From assembly GCA_015069425.1 (NCBI GenBank), contig SVIP01000003.1:62001-126000 (forward strand): DNA of 64,000 nt, in the 5' to 3' direction. The notes beneath the pieces were generated by a model. It had not been told where the DNA came from. It saw only the letters and a program-made list of their open reading frames with translations, and made no database searches. The DNA comes from Clostridiales bacterium (GTDB lineage Bacteria > Bacillota > Clostridia > Christensenellales > Borkfalkiaceae). The translations under genes were made by a program, and so were the position numbers. This document shows, one piece after another, positions 1 to 9,637 of this stretch. Numbering within the stretch: position 1 is the stretch's first letter; every line of letters begins with the position of its first letter.

Positions 1-1109
1 ATGAAAATCAGGGTTGGGACAGAAAAGAACATAAAACGTGGGGTACTAGAATTTTTGACTGGGGCAGAAACGAAGTTCAAAGTTTTTTGGTTTCAAACGC
101 GCTATTTATGTTTGAAAAATATCATATTGACGGCTTAAGAGTTGATGCAGTTGCATCAATGTTATATCTAGACTACGATAAAAAAGACGGCGAATGGTTA
201 CCTAACCAACAAGGTGGAAACCATAATCTTGAGGCTATTGCATTTTTCAAAAAATTAAATACAGCCGTATTTGAAAGATTTCCAAATGCGCTTATGATTG
301 CTGAAGAATCTACTTCATTTCCACTAATCACTAAACCCGTTGATATAGGCGGATTAGGTTTTAACTATAAATGGAATATGGGGTGGATGAACGACACTTT
401 AGCGTATATGGAATGCGACCCTTATTTCCGTTCGGGTTTGCACGATAAACTAACCTTTTCAATGTGTTATGCCTTTAGTGAAAATTTTGTTTTGCCTATT
501 TCGCACGACGAGGTTGTTCACGGCAAAAAATCTTTGTTAGATAAAATGTTTGCATCTAACATTGAAGATAAGTTTTCATCATTGCGAGCATATTTAACCT
601 ATATGTTTGCGCACCCTGGTAAAAAACTTAACTTTATGGGCAATGAATACGGTCAGTTTAAAGAGTGGAATTATAAAGAGGGTTTAGAGTTTTTTATGCT
701 CGGCTATGATTTGCATAAAAAATTACACAACTTTAATAGAAAATTAAATAAAGTTTATAAAAATACTTCAATGTTATATGAGATTGAAGACTCTTGGGAC
801 GGTTTTTCGTGGATTTCTGTTGATGAGCGAGATAGCAACGTTATATCTTTTAAGCGAACGGATAAAAAAGGTAATCAGTTAATTGCTATTATGAATTTTT
901 CCGGCGTTGATTTCCCAAAATATCGTATAGGCGTTGACGAGGGGATATATAAAGCCGTTCTTTGCACTGACGACAAAAGATTTGGTGGTAACGGCATAAT
1001 GAAGAAAAAAACATTCAAAACGTCAAGAAAATCTGCACACGGTAGAGAAAATTCTGTTCAAATTTCTCTTCCAAGATTTTGCGGAATATATATGATAAAA
1101 CAAGGTTAA
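1..1109 (+). CDS. glgB: 1,4-alpha-glucan branching enzyme, 3' part
   Basis: Makes alpha-1,6 branches in glycogen by cutting and transferring alpha-1,4 chains (GH13, cytoplasmic). The 5' end lies outside the window: the frame is open from base 3 and already encodes typical GlgB sequence ([15 protein letters not shown]) before the first in-window start-like codon at 87, so that codon is internal. The catalytic residues of the family are visible: the nucleophile Asp in [11 protein letters not shown], the acid/base Glu in MIAEES, and the stabilising Asp in [10 protein letters not shown]. The C-terminal beta domain ends at RFCGIYMI. It is the first visible gene of a tightly spaced glycogen operon; glgC starts 24 bp on. 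Identification is secure; only the start is unknown. Confidence 0.96.
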   Translation, partial: ENQGWDRKEHKTWGTRIFDWGRNEVQSFLVSNALFMFEKYHIDGLRVDAVASMLYLDYDKKDGEWLPNQQGGNHNLEAIAFFKKLNTAVFERFPNALMIAEESTSFPLITKPVDIGGLGFNYKWNMGWMNDTLAYMECDPYFRSGLHDKLTFSMCYAFSENFVLPISHDEVVHGKKSLLDKMFASNIEDKFSSLRAYLTYMFAHPGKKLNFMGNEYGQFKEWNYKEGLEFFMLGYDLHKKLHNFNRKLNKVYKNTSMLYEIEDSWDGFSWISVDERDSNVISFKRTDKKGNQLIAIMNFSGVDFPKYRIGVDEGIYKAVLCTDDKRFGGNGIMKKKTFKTSRKSAHGRENSVQISLPRFCGIYMIKQG

Positions 1110-1133
1110 AATTTTAAGGAGATATACTCTAAT

Positions 1134-2339
1134 ATGGTAAGGAAGAAAAGATGTGTGGCAATGCTTTTAGCAGGTGGACAAGGTAGCAGGCTTTACGCCT
1201 TGACGGGTAACATTGCAAAACCCGCAGTGTCGTTTGGCGGTAAATATAGAATTATTGACTTTCCACTTTCTAATTGCGTAAATTCTGGTATTGATACAGT
1301 TGGCGTATTAACTCAATATCAACCGTTGATATTGAATTATTATATCGGCAACGGTCAACCGTGGGACTTGGATAGAAACTTTGGTGGGGTTCATATTTTG
1401 CCCCCTTATCAAGGTAAAGACTCGTCAGACTGGTATAAGGGTACTGCAAACGCAATTTATCAAAATTTGCGTTTTATAAAGCAGTATAACCCTGATTACG
1501 TTTTAATTTTATCAGGCGACCATATTTACAAAATGAATTATTCTTTAATGATAAATTATCACGTGTTAAACGGTGCGGACTGCACTATCGCCGCTATAGA
1601 CGTGCCTATTGAAGAAGCGTCAAGATTTGGTATATTGAACACAAATTCTGACGGTAGTATATATGAGTTTGAAGAAAAACCAAAAAAACCAAAGTCAACG
1701 CTTGCGTCTATGGGCATATACGTGTTCTCAACTAAAAAGTTGTGTAAGTATCTTGAAGAGGACAATCTTAATCCCGACTCTTCTAACGATTTTGGTAAAG
1801 ATATTTTACCAAAGATGTTGTCGTCGGGTGAAAAAATGATGGCTTATCGTTTTGAAGGTTACTGGAAAGACGTTGGAACTATTGACTCTCTTTTTGAGGC
1901 TAATATGGACTTGCTTGGGGACAATCCGAAGTTTGACGTAAGCGATACGTTATGGAAAATTCAGTCAAGAAGCCCGTTAGCGCCACCGCATTACGTGGGC
2001 GATAGCGGAAAGGTTCACAACAGCATTATAATGTCAGGTTGTGAAATTTACGGCACTGTTGAAAATTCAGTTCTTGCAAGCGACGTTATAGTCAAAAAAG
2101 GTACTGTTATAAAAAATAGTATTATAATGGGCGACGTAACTATTGAAGAAGATGCCACGATTGATTATTCTATAATTGACGAAGGTGTAAAAATAGGCAA
2201 AGGCGCTAAAATAGGTTGTTCTAAAAATGAGTGCAAAGGAATTGCGGTTGTAGGTCGTAACTGTAAAATTGACCAAGATACAGTTATTCCTGGCGGAAAA
2301 ATCGTTGATAAAGAAACGTTGAAATCGGAGGGAAAATAA
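1134..2339 (+). CDS. glgC: Glucose-1-phosphate adenylyltransferase (ADP-glucose pyrophosphorylase)
   Basis: Makes ADP-glucose from ATP and glucose-1-phosphate, the committed step of glycogen synthesis. 401 aa. The nucleotide-binding signature AGGQGSRL is at residues 13-20, the metal/substrate Asp is in LSGDHIY (about 129), and the sugar-binding EGYWKDVGT motif follows. The last ~120 residues are a left-handed beta-helix of hexapeptide repeats. Start ATG has AAGGAG at 1116-1121. It is followed one base later by glgD, the usual clostridial arrangement in which the two form a hetero-oligomer. Length and motifs fit the catalytic subunit. Confidence 0.97.
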   Translation: MVRKKRCVAMLLAGGQGSRLYALTGNIAKPAVSFGGKYRIIDFPLSNCVNSGIDTVGVLTQYQPLILNYYIGNGQPWDLDRNFGGVHILPPYQGKDSSDWYKGTANAIYQNLRFIKQYNPDYVLILSGDHIYKMNYSLMINYHVLNGADCTIAAIDVPIEEASRFGILNTNSDGSIYEFEEKPKKPKSTLASMGIYVFSTKKLCKYLEEDNLNPDSSNDFGKDILPKMLSSGEKMMAYRFEGYWKDVGTIDSLFEANMDLLGDNPKFDVSDTLWKIQSRSPLAPPHYVGDSGKVHNSIIMSGCEIYGTVENSVLASDVIVKKGTVIKNSIIMGDVTIEEDATIDYSIIDEGVKIGKGAKIGCSKNECKGIAVVGRNCKIDQDTVIPGGKIVDKETLKSEGK

Positions 2340-2340
2340 T

Positions 2341-3453
2341 ATGAGAGCAGTAGGTATAATATTTTCAAATATTCACGACAACAACGTTCCCGAACTAGCA
2401 AGAATTAGAACGCTTGGTTCTATCCCGTTTGGCGGAAGATATCGTTTAATAGATTTTCCCTTATCAAATATGGTAAATTCGGGTATAGACACGGTTGGTA
2501 TAATAACAAAAAGTAATTACCAGTCTTTAATGGACCACGTTGGTAGTGGTAAAGACTGGGATTTGGCAAGAAAAGACGGTGGTGTTATAATATTGCCACC
2601 TTTTGGCGATACGGACAGCAATAGCCTATATACTTCTAGGCTAGAGGCTTTGAAAGGTATAACTAACTTCTTGTTCCGCGCAGACGAAGAATACGTTGTT
2701 ATGACCGATTGCGACGCCGTTACTAGAATAAATTATAACGAAGTTATTGAACAGCATATTCGCAATCATGCAGACATCACGCTCGTTTATAAAAAATACG
2801 AAAAGGGAACTTATTCTGCAAAGCAAGCAACTACCTTTAAGATAGAAGACGGTAGAATAGTTAGCGTTAATTACAAAGAAAATCTTGATGAAGAATATTC
2901 AAATATTTTCACTAATATTTTCGTAATGAAAAAATCTTTGTTGCAAAATATAGTTATGGACAGTATATCACATAACAAGCGCCACTTTATGACGGACGTA
3001 ATTGCAGAAAACGTTGATTCGCTCAAGATTATGGGCTTTGAACATAAAGGTGTTTACGAGGCTATAACGTCGTTACAAGCATATTACGATTCTAATATGA
3101 AAATGTTAAATGAGTCAATTCGTCACGAGATTTTTGGCGATAGAAGTGTATTTACTAAAATACGAGATTCTGCGCCTGCAAAATACGGCAATAGCGCAAT
3201 AGTTAAAAATTCAATGATTGCCGACGGTTGTGTAATTGAAGGCGAAGTTGAAAATAGTATACTTTTTAGAAACGTTAAAGTTGCGCGTGGTGCAGTTGTT
3301 AAAAATAGTATAATAATGCAAAATACCGTTCTTGGCGAAAATAGCACGCTCAACTGTATAATTGCCGATAAAAACGTAACAATTAGAGATAGAAAGGTTT
3401 TATCAGGAAGTGAAAACCATCCTTTCTATATCGGTAAGGGAATAATGATTTAA
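2341..3453 (+). CDS. glgD: GlgD, regulatory subunit of ADP-glucose pyrophosphorylase
   Basis: 370 aa, paralogous to the preceding glgC: it keeps the IPFGGRYRLIDFPLSN block and C-terminal hexapeptide repeats, but the N-terminal glycine-rich nucleotide loop is gone (IIFSNIHDNN in its place). This is the hallmark of GlgD, which in Firmicutes modulates GlgC rather than catalysing the reaction alone. Begins 1 bp after the glgC stop, so translational coupling is likely; the GGAGG of the glgC tail (about 2328) serves as ribosome site. Function as regulatory subunit is inferred from the family and the missing loop. Confidence 0.95.
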   Translation: MRAVGIIFSNIHDNNVPELARIRTLGSIPFGGRYRLIDFPLSNMVNSGIDTVGIITKSNYQSLMDHVGSGKDWDLARKDGGVIILPPFGDTDSNSLYTSRLEALKGITNFLFRADEEYVVMTDCDAVTRINYNEVIEQHIRNHADITLVYKKYEKGTYSAKQATTFKIEDGRIVSVNYKENLDEEYSNIFTNIFVMKKSLLQNIVMDSISHNKRHFMTDVIAENVDSLKIMGFEHKGVYEAITSLQAYYDSNMKMLNESIRHEIFGDRSVFTKIRDSAPAKYGNSAIVKNSMIADGCVIEGEVENSILFRNVKVARGAVVKNSIIMQNTVLGENSTLNCIIADKNVTIRDRKVLSGSENHPFYIGKGIMI

Positions 3454-3479
3454 ATAGAAAACTTACAAGGAGTTATTTA

Positions 3480-5036
3480 ATGACAAAAACAGCAACGAAA
3501 AAAACTGTTTCTACTAATAAGAAAACTACAACCAAACCAAAGCCAACGGCTAAAACATTACCTGCAAAAGAAACTGATACGGCAACTGGAAAATTACCTA
3601 AAATTAAAGTTAGCAAAAAGAAGAAGATTGTATTTTTGGGGTCAGAGGCTGCGCCTTTTATTGCAACAGGTGGTTTGGCAGACGTTTTGGGGTCTTTACC
3701 TAAAGCGCTTGCAAAAAATAAAAATTTAGACGTTAGTGTAATTCTTCCGCTCTATAGCAGTATAAATAAAGATTTTAGACCTGAATTTAAGTTCTTAACT
3801 AACTTTAACGTTTCCGTTGGTTGGCGTTTACAGTATGCGGGAATATTCTATTATGAATATCAAGGCGTAAAGTTCTATTTTATTGACAATGAGTTTTACT
3901 TTAAGCGTGAAGGCAATATTTACGGTTTTTATGACGACGGCGAAAGATTTGCTTTCTTCTCAAGAGCAGCGTTAGACACAATAGCAAGGTTGAATATTTA
4001 TCCTGACGTTTTGCATTGTAACGACTGGCAAACGGCTGGTTCAATAATATACCTTAAAGGTATGTATTACGGCGACGAAAACTTTAGAAGAATTAAAAGC
4101 GTATTTACTATTCACAATATCGAATATCAAGGAAAGTTCGGTATGGATACGTTTGAAGATTTGTTTGGGTTTACTTCTTCTATCAAAAATTACGTTGAGT
4201 TTGATGGAATGGTAAACTTAATGAAAGGCGCTATTGAAATGAGTGATATCGTTTCAACAGTAAGTCCTACTTATGCACAAGAGATAAAAAATTCTTATTT
4301 CGCCCACGGATTAGAAAATATAATCAACAGAAACGCTCACAAACTTTACGGTATACTTAACGGTATAGACGTAGATTATTATAATCCCGAAACGGACAAA
4401 TATCTTTTTGCTAAATATTCGGCAGAAAACCTTGAGGGTAAAGCAGTTTGTAAGGCAGAACTTCAAAAGATGTTGAATTTGCCCGTTCGTGCTGACGTGC
4501 CTATAATATCTATAATTTCACGTTTAGTTTCGCATAAAGGGCTTGACTTGGTTAAAGAGGCTATTGAGCCGTTGTTATCAAAAGACGTTCAAGTTATTAT
4601 TTTAGGTAAAGGTGAAATAGGTTACGAAAACTTCTTTAATCATATTGCGCGTTGTTATTCGGGCAAGTGCGTAACCGTTATAGCGTTCAATCAAGATTTG
4701 TCAAGAAAAATTTATTCAGGTTCAGACATATTCTTAATGCCGTCTAAAATGGAACCTTGCGGTCTTTCTCAAATGATTGCAAGCCGTTATGGTACCGTGC
4801 CAGTAGTTCGCGAAACTGGCGGGCTAAACGACAGTATTAAGGCGTATACCGGAGTTAAGGGTAACGGGTTTACGTTTAGCGATTATAACGCTCACGATAT
4901 GCTTTACGTTATCAACGAGGCGATAAGAACTTACCAAAATAAACAAGAGTGGAAAGACGTTCAAAACCGTGCTATGACAACGGACTTTTCTTGGAAAGTT
5001 CAGGCTGGGGAATATGAGAAACTTTACAATAAATAA
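3480..5036 (+). CDS. glgA: Glycogen synthase (ADP-glucose type) with basic N-terminal extension
   Basis: GT5 glucosyltransferase that extends alpha-1,4-glucan from ADP-glucose. 518 aa. The GT-B fold starts at about residue 49 (KIVFLGSEAAPF); the ADP-glucose loop reads ATGGLADVLGSLPK with Ala where E. coli has Lys. Other landmarks are LHCNDWQT, VFTIHNIEYQG, LNGIDVDYYNP and the C-terminal PCGLSQMIA block with the catalytic Glu before it (KMEPCG). Residues 1-49 are an added low-complexity tail with 16 Lys and 13 Thr. Start ATG is preceded by AAGGAG at 3467-3472, and no later Met lies before the catalytic domain, so the tail is probably translated. Confidence 0.96.
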   Translation: MTKTATKKTVSTNKKTTTKPKPTAKTLPAKETDTATGKLPKIKVSKKKKIVFLGSEAAPFIATGGLADVLGSLPKALAKNKNLDVSVILPLYSSINKDFRPEFKFLTNFNVSVGWRLQYAGIFYYEYQGVKFYFIDNEFYFKREGNIYGFYDDGERFAFFSRAALDTIARLNIYPDVLHCNDWQTAGSIIYLKGMYYGDENFRRIKSVFTIHNIEYQGKFGMDTFEDLFGFTSSIKNYVEFDGMVNLMKGAIEMSDIVSTVSPTYAQEIKNSYFAHGLENIINRNAHKLYGILNGIDVDYYNPETDKYLFAKYSAENLEGKAVCKAELQKMLNLPVRADVPIISIISRLVSHKGLDLVKEAIEPLLSKDVQVIILGKGEIGYENFFNHIARCYSGKCVTVIAFNQDLSRKIYSGSDIFLMPSKMEPCGLSQMIASRYGTVPVVRETGGLNDSIKAYTGVKGNGFTFSDYNAHDMLYVINEAIRTYQNKQEWKDVQNRAMTTDFSWKVQAGEYEKLYNK

Positions 5037-5058
5037 TTGACGTAATTAGGAGACAAAT

Positions 5059-7482
5059 ATGAATTCAATGACCGAAAAAGAAGCAATCGGACTTATAAAG
5101 AGCAAACTTTCTAGATATTTCGGTGTTTCACCAAAAGAGGCAAGCAAAGAACAAATATACAAAGCAGTTGTAATGTGCGTTAGAGATATTTTGCTTGAAA
5201 AACGCAGTGCGTTTAACAAAAATTATCGTGATAAAGGTGGTAAAAGGGTTTACTATCTTTGTATGGAATTTTTATTAGGGCAATCGTTAAAGAACAATAC
5301 TTACAATTTAAGTATACAAGATTCTTTTAACGACGCATTAAAGAAAGAGTTTAATTGTTCACTTGAAGAACTTTATGAAATGGAACCAGACGCAGGGCTT
5401 GGAAACGGCGGTTTAGGTAGACTTGCTGCGTGTTTTATGGATGCTCTTGCTAGTCAAAATTATCCTGCAATGGGATATTCAATTAGATACGAATACGGTC
5501 TTTTTAAGCAAAAAATAGTTGATGGTTGGCAAATGGAATTACCAGACATTTGGTTGCCAGGTGGTGAAGTTTGGCTCACTCAACGCCACGATAAAACTTT
5601 TAAGGTTAAGTTTGACGGCCATCTTAAAGAATACTGGACGGAAAACGGACTTAAAGTAGACCATTTTGATGCACAAGAGGTTGAGGCTGTTGCTTACGAT
5701 ATGATGATTTCTGGTAAGGATAGTGAGGCTGTTTCTGTTTTAAGATTGTGGAAAGCGCAAAATATTCGTGATTTTGATATGAAAACCTTTTCTCAAGGTG
5801 ATTATATTAGAAGTATGCAAGAAGATAATGAGGCTGACCTTATCTCAAAGGTTTTGTATCCGTCAGACAACCATTTTGAAGGAAAATCTTTAAGACTTAA
5901 ACAACAATATTTGTTAGTTTCTGCAGCGTTACAAGACATTGTTCAAGACCACGTTAAGCGTTATGGCTCTTTAGATTCTTTGCCAGATAAAGCGGCAATT
6001 CATATTAACGATACGCACCCAGCGCTTTGTATACCTGAACTTATGAGAATCCTTATGGACGAACGTGGTTACACTTGGGATGATGCTTGGAATATCGTTA
6101 CCAAAACTGTTGCTTATACAAATCACACGGTTATGAGTGAGGCTTTAGAAAAGTGGAGTGAAGACCTTATTGCTAGAAGACTTCCACGTATCTATATGAT
6201 TTTGAAAGAAATTAACCAAAGATTTTGCGCAGATATGTGGAATAAGTTCCCTGGGGACTGGGATAAAATTGACAGAATGAGCGTATTTTCGCACAGCCAA
6301 ATAAAAATGGCAAATTTATGCGTAGTTGCTTCGCACACCGTTAATGGTGTTTCTGCGCTTCATAGTGAAATTATTAAGAATAGTATTTTTAAGGACTTTA
6401 ACGACGTATATCCTGAAAAGTTTACTAACGTAACTAACGGAATTGCGCATAGGCGTTGGCTTTGTCAATCTAACCCAGAACTTTGTGAACTTCTTAACGA
6501 TTGCATAGGCGATGGCTACGTTTCAGACGCTTCAAAACTTATTGATTTTAAAAAGTTTGAAAATGACCAAACGGTACTTAAGAAATTGAACGAAATTAAG
6601 CGTTTGAAAAAATTGCAATTCTGTGATTTTGCAAGCAAAAAACAAGGTTTCAGAATTGACCCAGATTCTATTTTTGACGTGCAAGCAAAACGCTTGCACG
6701 AATATAAGCGACAATTACTAAATGCGTTGTATATAATATCTCTGTATAACGATTTGAAAGAAAATCCCGATTTACCTATGACACCAAAGACCTTTATTTT
6801 TGGTGCAAAGGCTGCGCCTGGTTATTATTTTGCAAAACAAATTATTAAACTTATTTGTTGTTTAAGTGAAGATATAAGAAAAAATCCTAAAGTAAATAAA
6901 AAACTTAACGTAGTTTATATGGAAGATTATTGCGTTTCTATGGCAGAAAAACTTATGCCTGCTACTGAAATTAGCGAACAAATATCACAGGCAGGCAAAG
7001 AGGCTAGTGGTACTGGCAATATGAAGTTTATGATAAACGGCGCGTTGACAATAGGTACGCTTGATGGCGCAAACGTTGAAATGAAAGAGGCGTGTGGTGA
7101 CGACAATATATTCATTTTCGGGCTAACTACGGAAGAAGTTGATAGACTTTGGAAACAAGGATACAATTCGTCGGTTTATTACGTTAATAATAAAAGGCTT
7201 GAAAAAGTTATCAACGCGCTTAACGTTGGTTTTAATGGTCAAACTTTCTCTGACATTGCGCAATATTTATTGACGGGTAGCCCCATTGCAGACCCGTATA
7301 TGTGTCTAGCGGATTTTGGCGCATTTTGTGATATTCACGCAAAGGCAGATGAAGTATATAAAGATAAAATTTTGTGGGCAAGAAAGAGTTTAAATAATAT
7401 TTCTACAGCAGGTATTTTTGCTAGCGATAGAAGTATTAGAGAATATGCCGACAGAATTTGGAAACTTAAAAGGATAAAATAA
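5059..7482 (+). CDS. glgP: Glycogen/maltodextrin phosphorylase
   Basis: Phosphorolyses alpha-1,4-glucan to glucose-1-phosphate (GT35, pyridoxal-phosphate dependent). 807 aa, normal length. Visible landmarks: the phosphorylase N-terminal GLGNGGLGRLAACFMDAL, the HINDTHPAL block, and the C-terminal PLP-lysine region EASGTGNMKFMINGALTIGT (about residues 640-660). AGGAG lies 8 bp before the ATG. It opposes glgCDA in the same operon, so storage and mobilisation are co-transcribed, which is common in clostridial glg operons. Confidence 0.97.
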   Translation: MNSMTEKEAIGLIKSKLSRYFGVSPKEASKEQIYKAVVMCVRDILLEKRSAFNKNYRDKGGKRVYYLCMEFLLGQSLKNNTYNLSIQDSFNDALKKEFNCSLEELYEMEPDAGLGNGGLGRLAACFMDALASQNYPAMGYSIRYEYGLFKQKIVDGWQMELPDIWLPGGEVWLTQRHDKTFKVKFDGHLKEYWTENGLKVDHFDAQEVEAVAYDMMISGKDSEAVSVLRLWKAQNIRDFDMKTFSQGDYIRSMQEDNEADLISKVLYPSDNHFEGKSLRLKQQYLLVSAALQDIVQDHVKRYGSLDSLPDKAAIHINDTHPALCIPELMRILMDERGYTWDDAWNIVTKTVAYTNHTVMSEALEKWSEDLIARRLPRIYMILKEINQRFCADMWNKFPGDWDKIDRMSVFSHSQIKMANLCVVASHTVNGVSALHSEIIKNSIFKDFNDVYPEKFTNVTNGIAHRRWLCQSNPELCELLNDCIGDGYVSDASKLIDFKKFENDQTVLKKLNEIKRLKKLQFCDFASKKQGFRIDPDSIFDVQAKRLHEYKRQLLNALYIISLYNDLKENPDLPMTPKTFIFGAKAAPGYYFAKQIIKLICCLSEDIRKNPKVNKKLNVVYMEDYCVSMAEKLMPATEISEQISQAGKEASGTGNMKFMINGALTIGTLDGANVEMKEACGDDNIFIFGLTTEEVDRLWKQGYNSSVYYVNNKRLEKVINALNVGFNGQTFSDIAQYLLTGSPIADPYMCLADFGAFCDIHAKADEVYKDKILWARKSLNNISTAGIFASDRSIREYADRIWKLKRIK

Positions 7483-7485
7483 TTG

Positions 7486-9291
7486 ATGGAATATTTTAAT
7501 CCACTTGATAAATTTTATAAGAGTCATACGGGTGCAGTACCCGAAAATACTGAAATAACGTTCAGAGTCAAAGGAAATTTTGGCTCTGTCGTTTTGCTTA
7601 TAAAAAAAGATGGCGAAAGTGATTATTATATTCCGTTAGAGAGCATTGACGATTATTTTGAGTGCAACGTTTCATTAAAAACAGGGCTATATTTTTATTG
7701 CTTTCATATAAACGGCAACAATTTTTTAGGTTTAGATAAATATTATACTGCCACTTTGACAAGCGAACCTAAACGTTTTCAACTCACCGTTTACGATAAA
7801 GATTATAGTGTTCCAACTTGGTTGAAAGGTGGTGTAATCTATCAAATTTTTCCAGATAGATTTTATCGTGCAGAAAAAGAAAAACATATTGAACAAAATA
7901 AAGTTTTACACGATAACTGGAAAGACATCCCTGTTTTTGAACCAAATGAAAAAGGTCAAGTTTTAAATAACGATTTCTTTGGTGGGGACATTAAAGGTAT
8001 TATAGAAAAATTAGATTATATAAAAAGTTTGGGGGTAACTGTAATATACCTTAACCCTATATTTAAGGCGTTTTCTAATCACAGATATGATACTGGTGAT
8101 TATATGAGCATTGACCCTTTGCTGGGTACGAAAGAAGATTTTAAGAAACTTATTGATAAAGCAAACCATTTAAATATAAAAATTGTGCTTGACGGTGTTT
8201 TTAATCACACGGGCGACGATAGTTTATATTTTAATAAATACGGAAATTATCCCTCTATAGGGGCTTATCAAAGCAAAGAGTCAAAATATTTTGGTTGGTA
8301 TAATTTTACTGAATATCCAAATAAATACGATTCTTGGTGGGGAATAACGGTTTTACCTGCTATAAACGAAAAAAATCAAGGTTTTATTGATTTTATTACT
8401 GGAGAAAACGGCGTTTTAGAACATTATACTAAAATGGGTATAGGTGGCTGGCGTTTAGACGTTGTTGACGAATTGCCCACGGAGTTTGTTAGAAAAATCA
8501 GAACAGCCGTAAAAAAGGTAAATTCCGACGCAGTAATAATCGGGGAAGTTTGGGAAGATGCGTCTAATAAAATTGCTTATGGCGTTAGACGTGAGTATTT
8601 TCAGGGTAGAGAACTTGATTCTGTAATGAATTACCCTTTAAAAAATGCAATTATAGACTATATAAAGTCAAAAAAAATAAATAATTTATCTTACTTAATT
8701 AAAGAACAAATAGACCATTATCCAACTTTTGTGCTCAATTCTTTAATGAATATATTAAGTACGCACGACACTTGCAGGTTGATTACCGTTTTAGGCGGAG
8801 AAGATTGCTTAAATAAATCTAAAATGCAAATGTCTAAAACGTTTATACCTGAAAGTGAACTGCAAAAATCAAAAGAAAAGTTGAAAATTGCTTCATTGTT
8901 GCAGTATACTCTCTGTGGTGTTCCGTCTGTATATTATGGAGACGAAACAGGTATGCAGGGATACGTTGACCCACTAAATAGGCAAACATATCCTTGGGAT
9001 AATCAAGATGTTGAACTTATTAAATGGTATAAATTTTTAGGCAATCTTCGCTCAAAATATTCAGCGTTTGCAAACGGAGAATTTTGTGAAATTTATGCAC
9101 AAGGTGGCACTTTTATCTTTAAAAGGTCAACCGACAAAAGTGAAGTGATGATAGCAATAAATTTAGATAATCAGCCTGTTACCTTAGAGTTTGAAGGCAA
9201 ACTTTTAGAACTGATAAGTAAAAATCAATTTACAGGTTGTTTTGAATTGCCTGCAAACGGTTATGCCGTTTTAGTAAATCAAGATTTTTAA
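7486..9291 (+). CDS. GH13 alpha-glucosidic hydrolase, neopullulanase/cyclomaltodextrinase-like
   Basis: 601 aa; a TTG three bases upstream (7483) is an alternative start. A ~110-residue N-terminal beta domain resembling CBM34 precedes the barrel (GGVIYQIFPDRFYRA). All four GH13 motifs are present: DGVFNHTG, GWRLDVVDE with the nucleophile Asp near residue 325, IIGEVWED with the acid/base Glu near 354, and LSTHDTCR with the stabilising Asp. No signal peptide, so it acts in the cytoplasm. Last gene of the glycogen operon, 3 bp after glgP; it probably trims limit dextrins or imported maltodextrins. Exact substrate specificity cannot be read from sequence. Confidence 0.88.
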   Translation: MEYFNPLDKFYKSHTGAVPENTEITFRVKGNFGSVVLLIKKDGESDYYIPLESIDDYFECNVSLKTGLYFYCFHINGNNFLGLDKYYTATLTSEPKRFQLTVYDKDYSVPTWLKGGVIYQIFPDRFYRAEKEKHIEQNKVLHDNWKDIPVFEPNEKGQVLNNDFFGGDIKGIIEKLDYIKSLGVTVIYLNPIFKAFSNHRYDTGDYMSIDPLLGTKEDFKKLIDKANHLNIKIVLDGVFNHTGDDSLYFNKYGNYPSIGAYQSKESKYFGWYNFTEYPNKYDSWWGITVLPAINEKNQGFIDFITGENGVLEHYTKMGIGGWRLDVVDELPTEFVRKIRTAVKKVNSDAVIIGEVWEDASNKIAYGVRREYFQGRELDSVMNYPLKNAIIDYIKSKKINNLSYLIKEQIDHYPTFVLNSLMNILSTHDTCRLITVLGGEDCLNKSKMQMSKTFIPESELQKSKEKLKIASLLQYTLCGVPSVYYGDETGMQGYVDPLNRQTYPWDNQDVELIKWYKFLGNLRSKYSAFANGEFCEIYAQGGTFIFKRSTDKSEVMIAINLDNQPVTLEFEGKLLELISKNQFTGCFELPANGYAVLVNQDF

Positions 9292-9317
9292 TGACGGCAA
9301 AAATACCATAAAAACAG

Positions 9318-9346
9318 TTGACTTTTTATAAAAAAGATGTTAATAT
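9318..9346 (+). promoter_or_regulatory. Sigma-A type promoter of the trp T-box/trpB unit
   Basis: TTGACT (9318-9323), 17 bp, TAATAT (9341-9346). Predicted start near 9353, just ahead of the T-box Stem I. Confidence 0.75.
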
Positions 9347-9354
9347 TTAGAAAA

Positions 9355-9610
9355 AGAATAAACCGATGAGATAAAGTAGTATACGTATTATAGGTCTTTA
9401 GAGAATTTGCGGTTGGTGCAAGCAAATGGCAGGTGTGCGTAGAATGGATTATCGAGGGTGGCGGTGAATTAACAGTAGCCGTTGACGCAGTAAGCCGAGC
9501 GTTAAAACGGCAGGGTATGACAGTACCTGAAAGAGGCAATTTGTTTTGCGAAAATGGGTGGCAACACGGTAAAATTCGTCCCATACGAGTTTACCGTGTT
9601 TTATTTTTAT
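9355..9610 (+). ncRNA. T-box riboswitch leader, tryptophan-specific
   Basis: Senses uncharged tRNA-Trp and permits read-through into trpB. Canonical elements in order: GATGA/AGTAGT lower Stem I (about 9364-9380), the AGAGA and GGTTGGTGCAA distal Stem I signature (about 9399-9421), the specifier loop GAA-TGG-A with the Trp codon UGG at 9445-9447, and the T-box GGGTGGCAACACGG (9556-9569) carrying the tRNA-acceptor bulge UGGC (9559-9562). The competing terminator has arms at about 9564-9579 and 9585-9599, followed by a T-rich tract. The bulge base C pairs with the G73 discriminator of the tRNA-Trp encoded at 23831-23906. Confidence 0.95.
9564..9610 (+). terminator. Regulated terminator of the trp T-box
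   Basis: ACACGGTAAA...TTTACCGTGT stem with loop at about 9580-9584 and TTTTATTTTTAT tail; overlaps the T-box bulge sequence, as required for the mutually exclusive antiterminator. Confidence 0.9.
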
Positions 9611-9637
9611 CACTAATACAATAAAGGAGATGCTGAT

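Noticed and set aside
9433-9624. 63-codon plus-strand ORF ahead of trpB
   Set aside because: It lies fully inside the T-box leader and runs through its terminator; no ribosome site.
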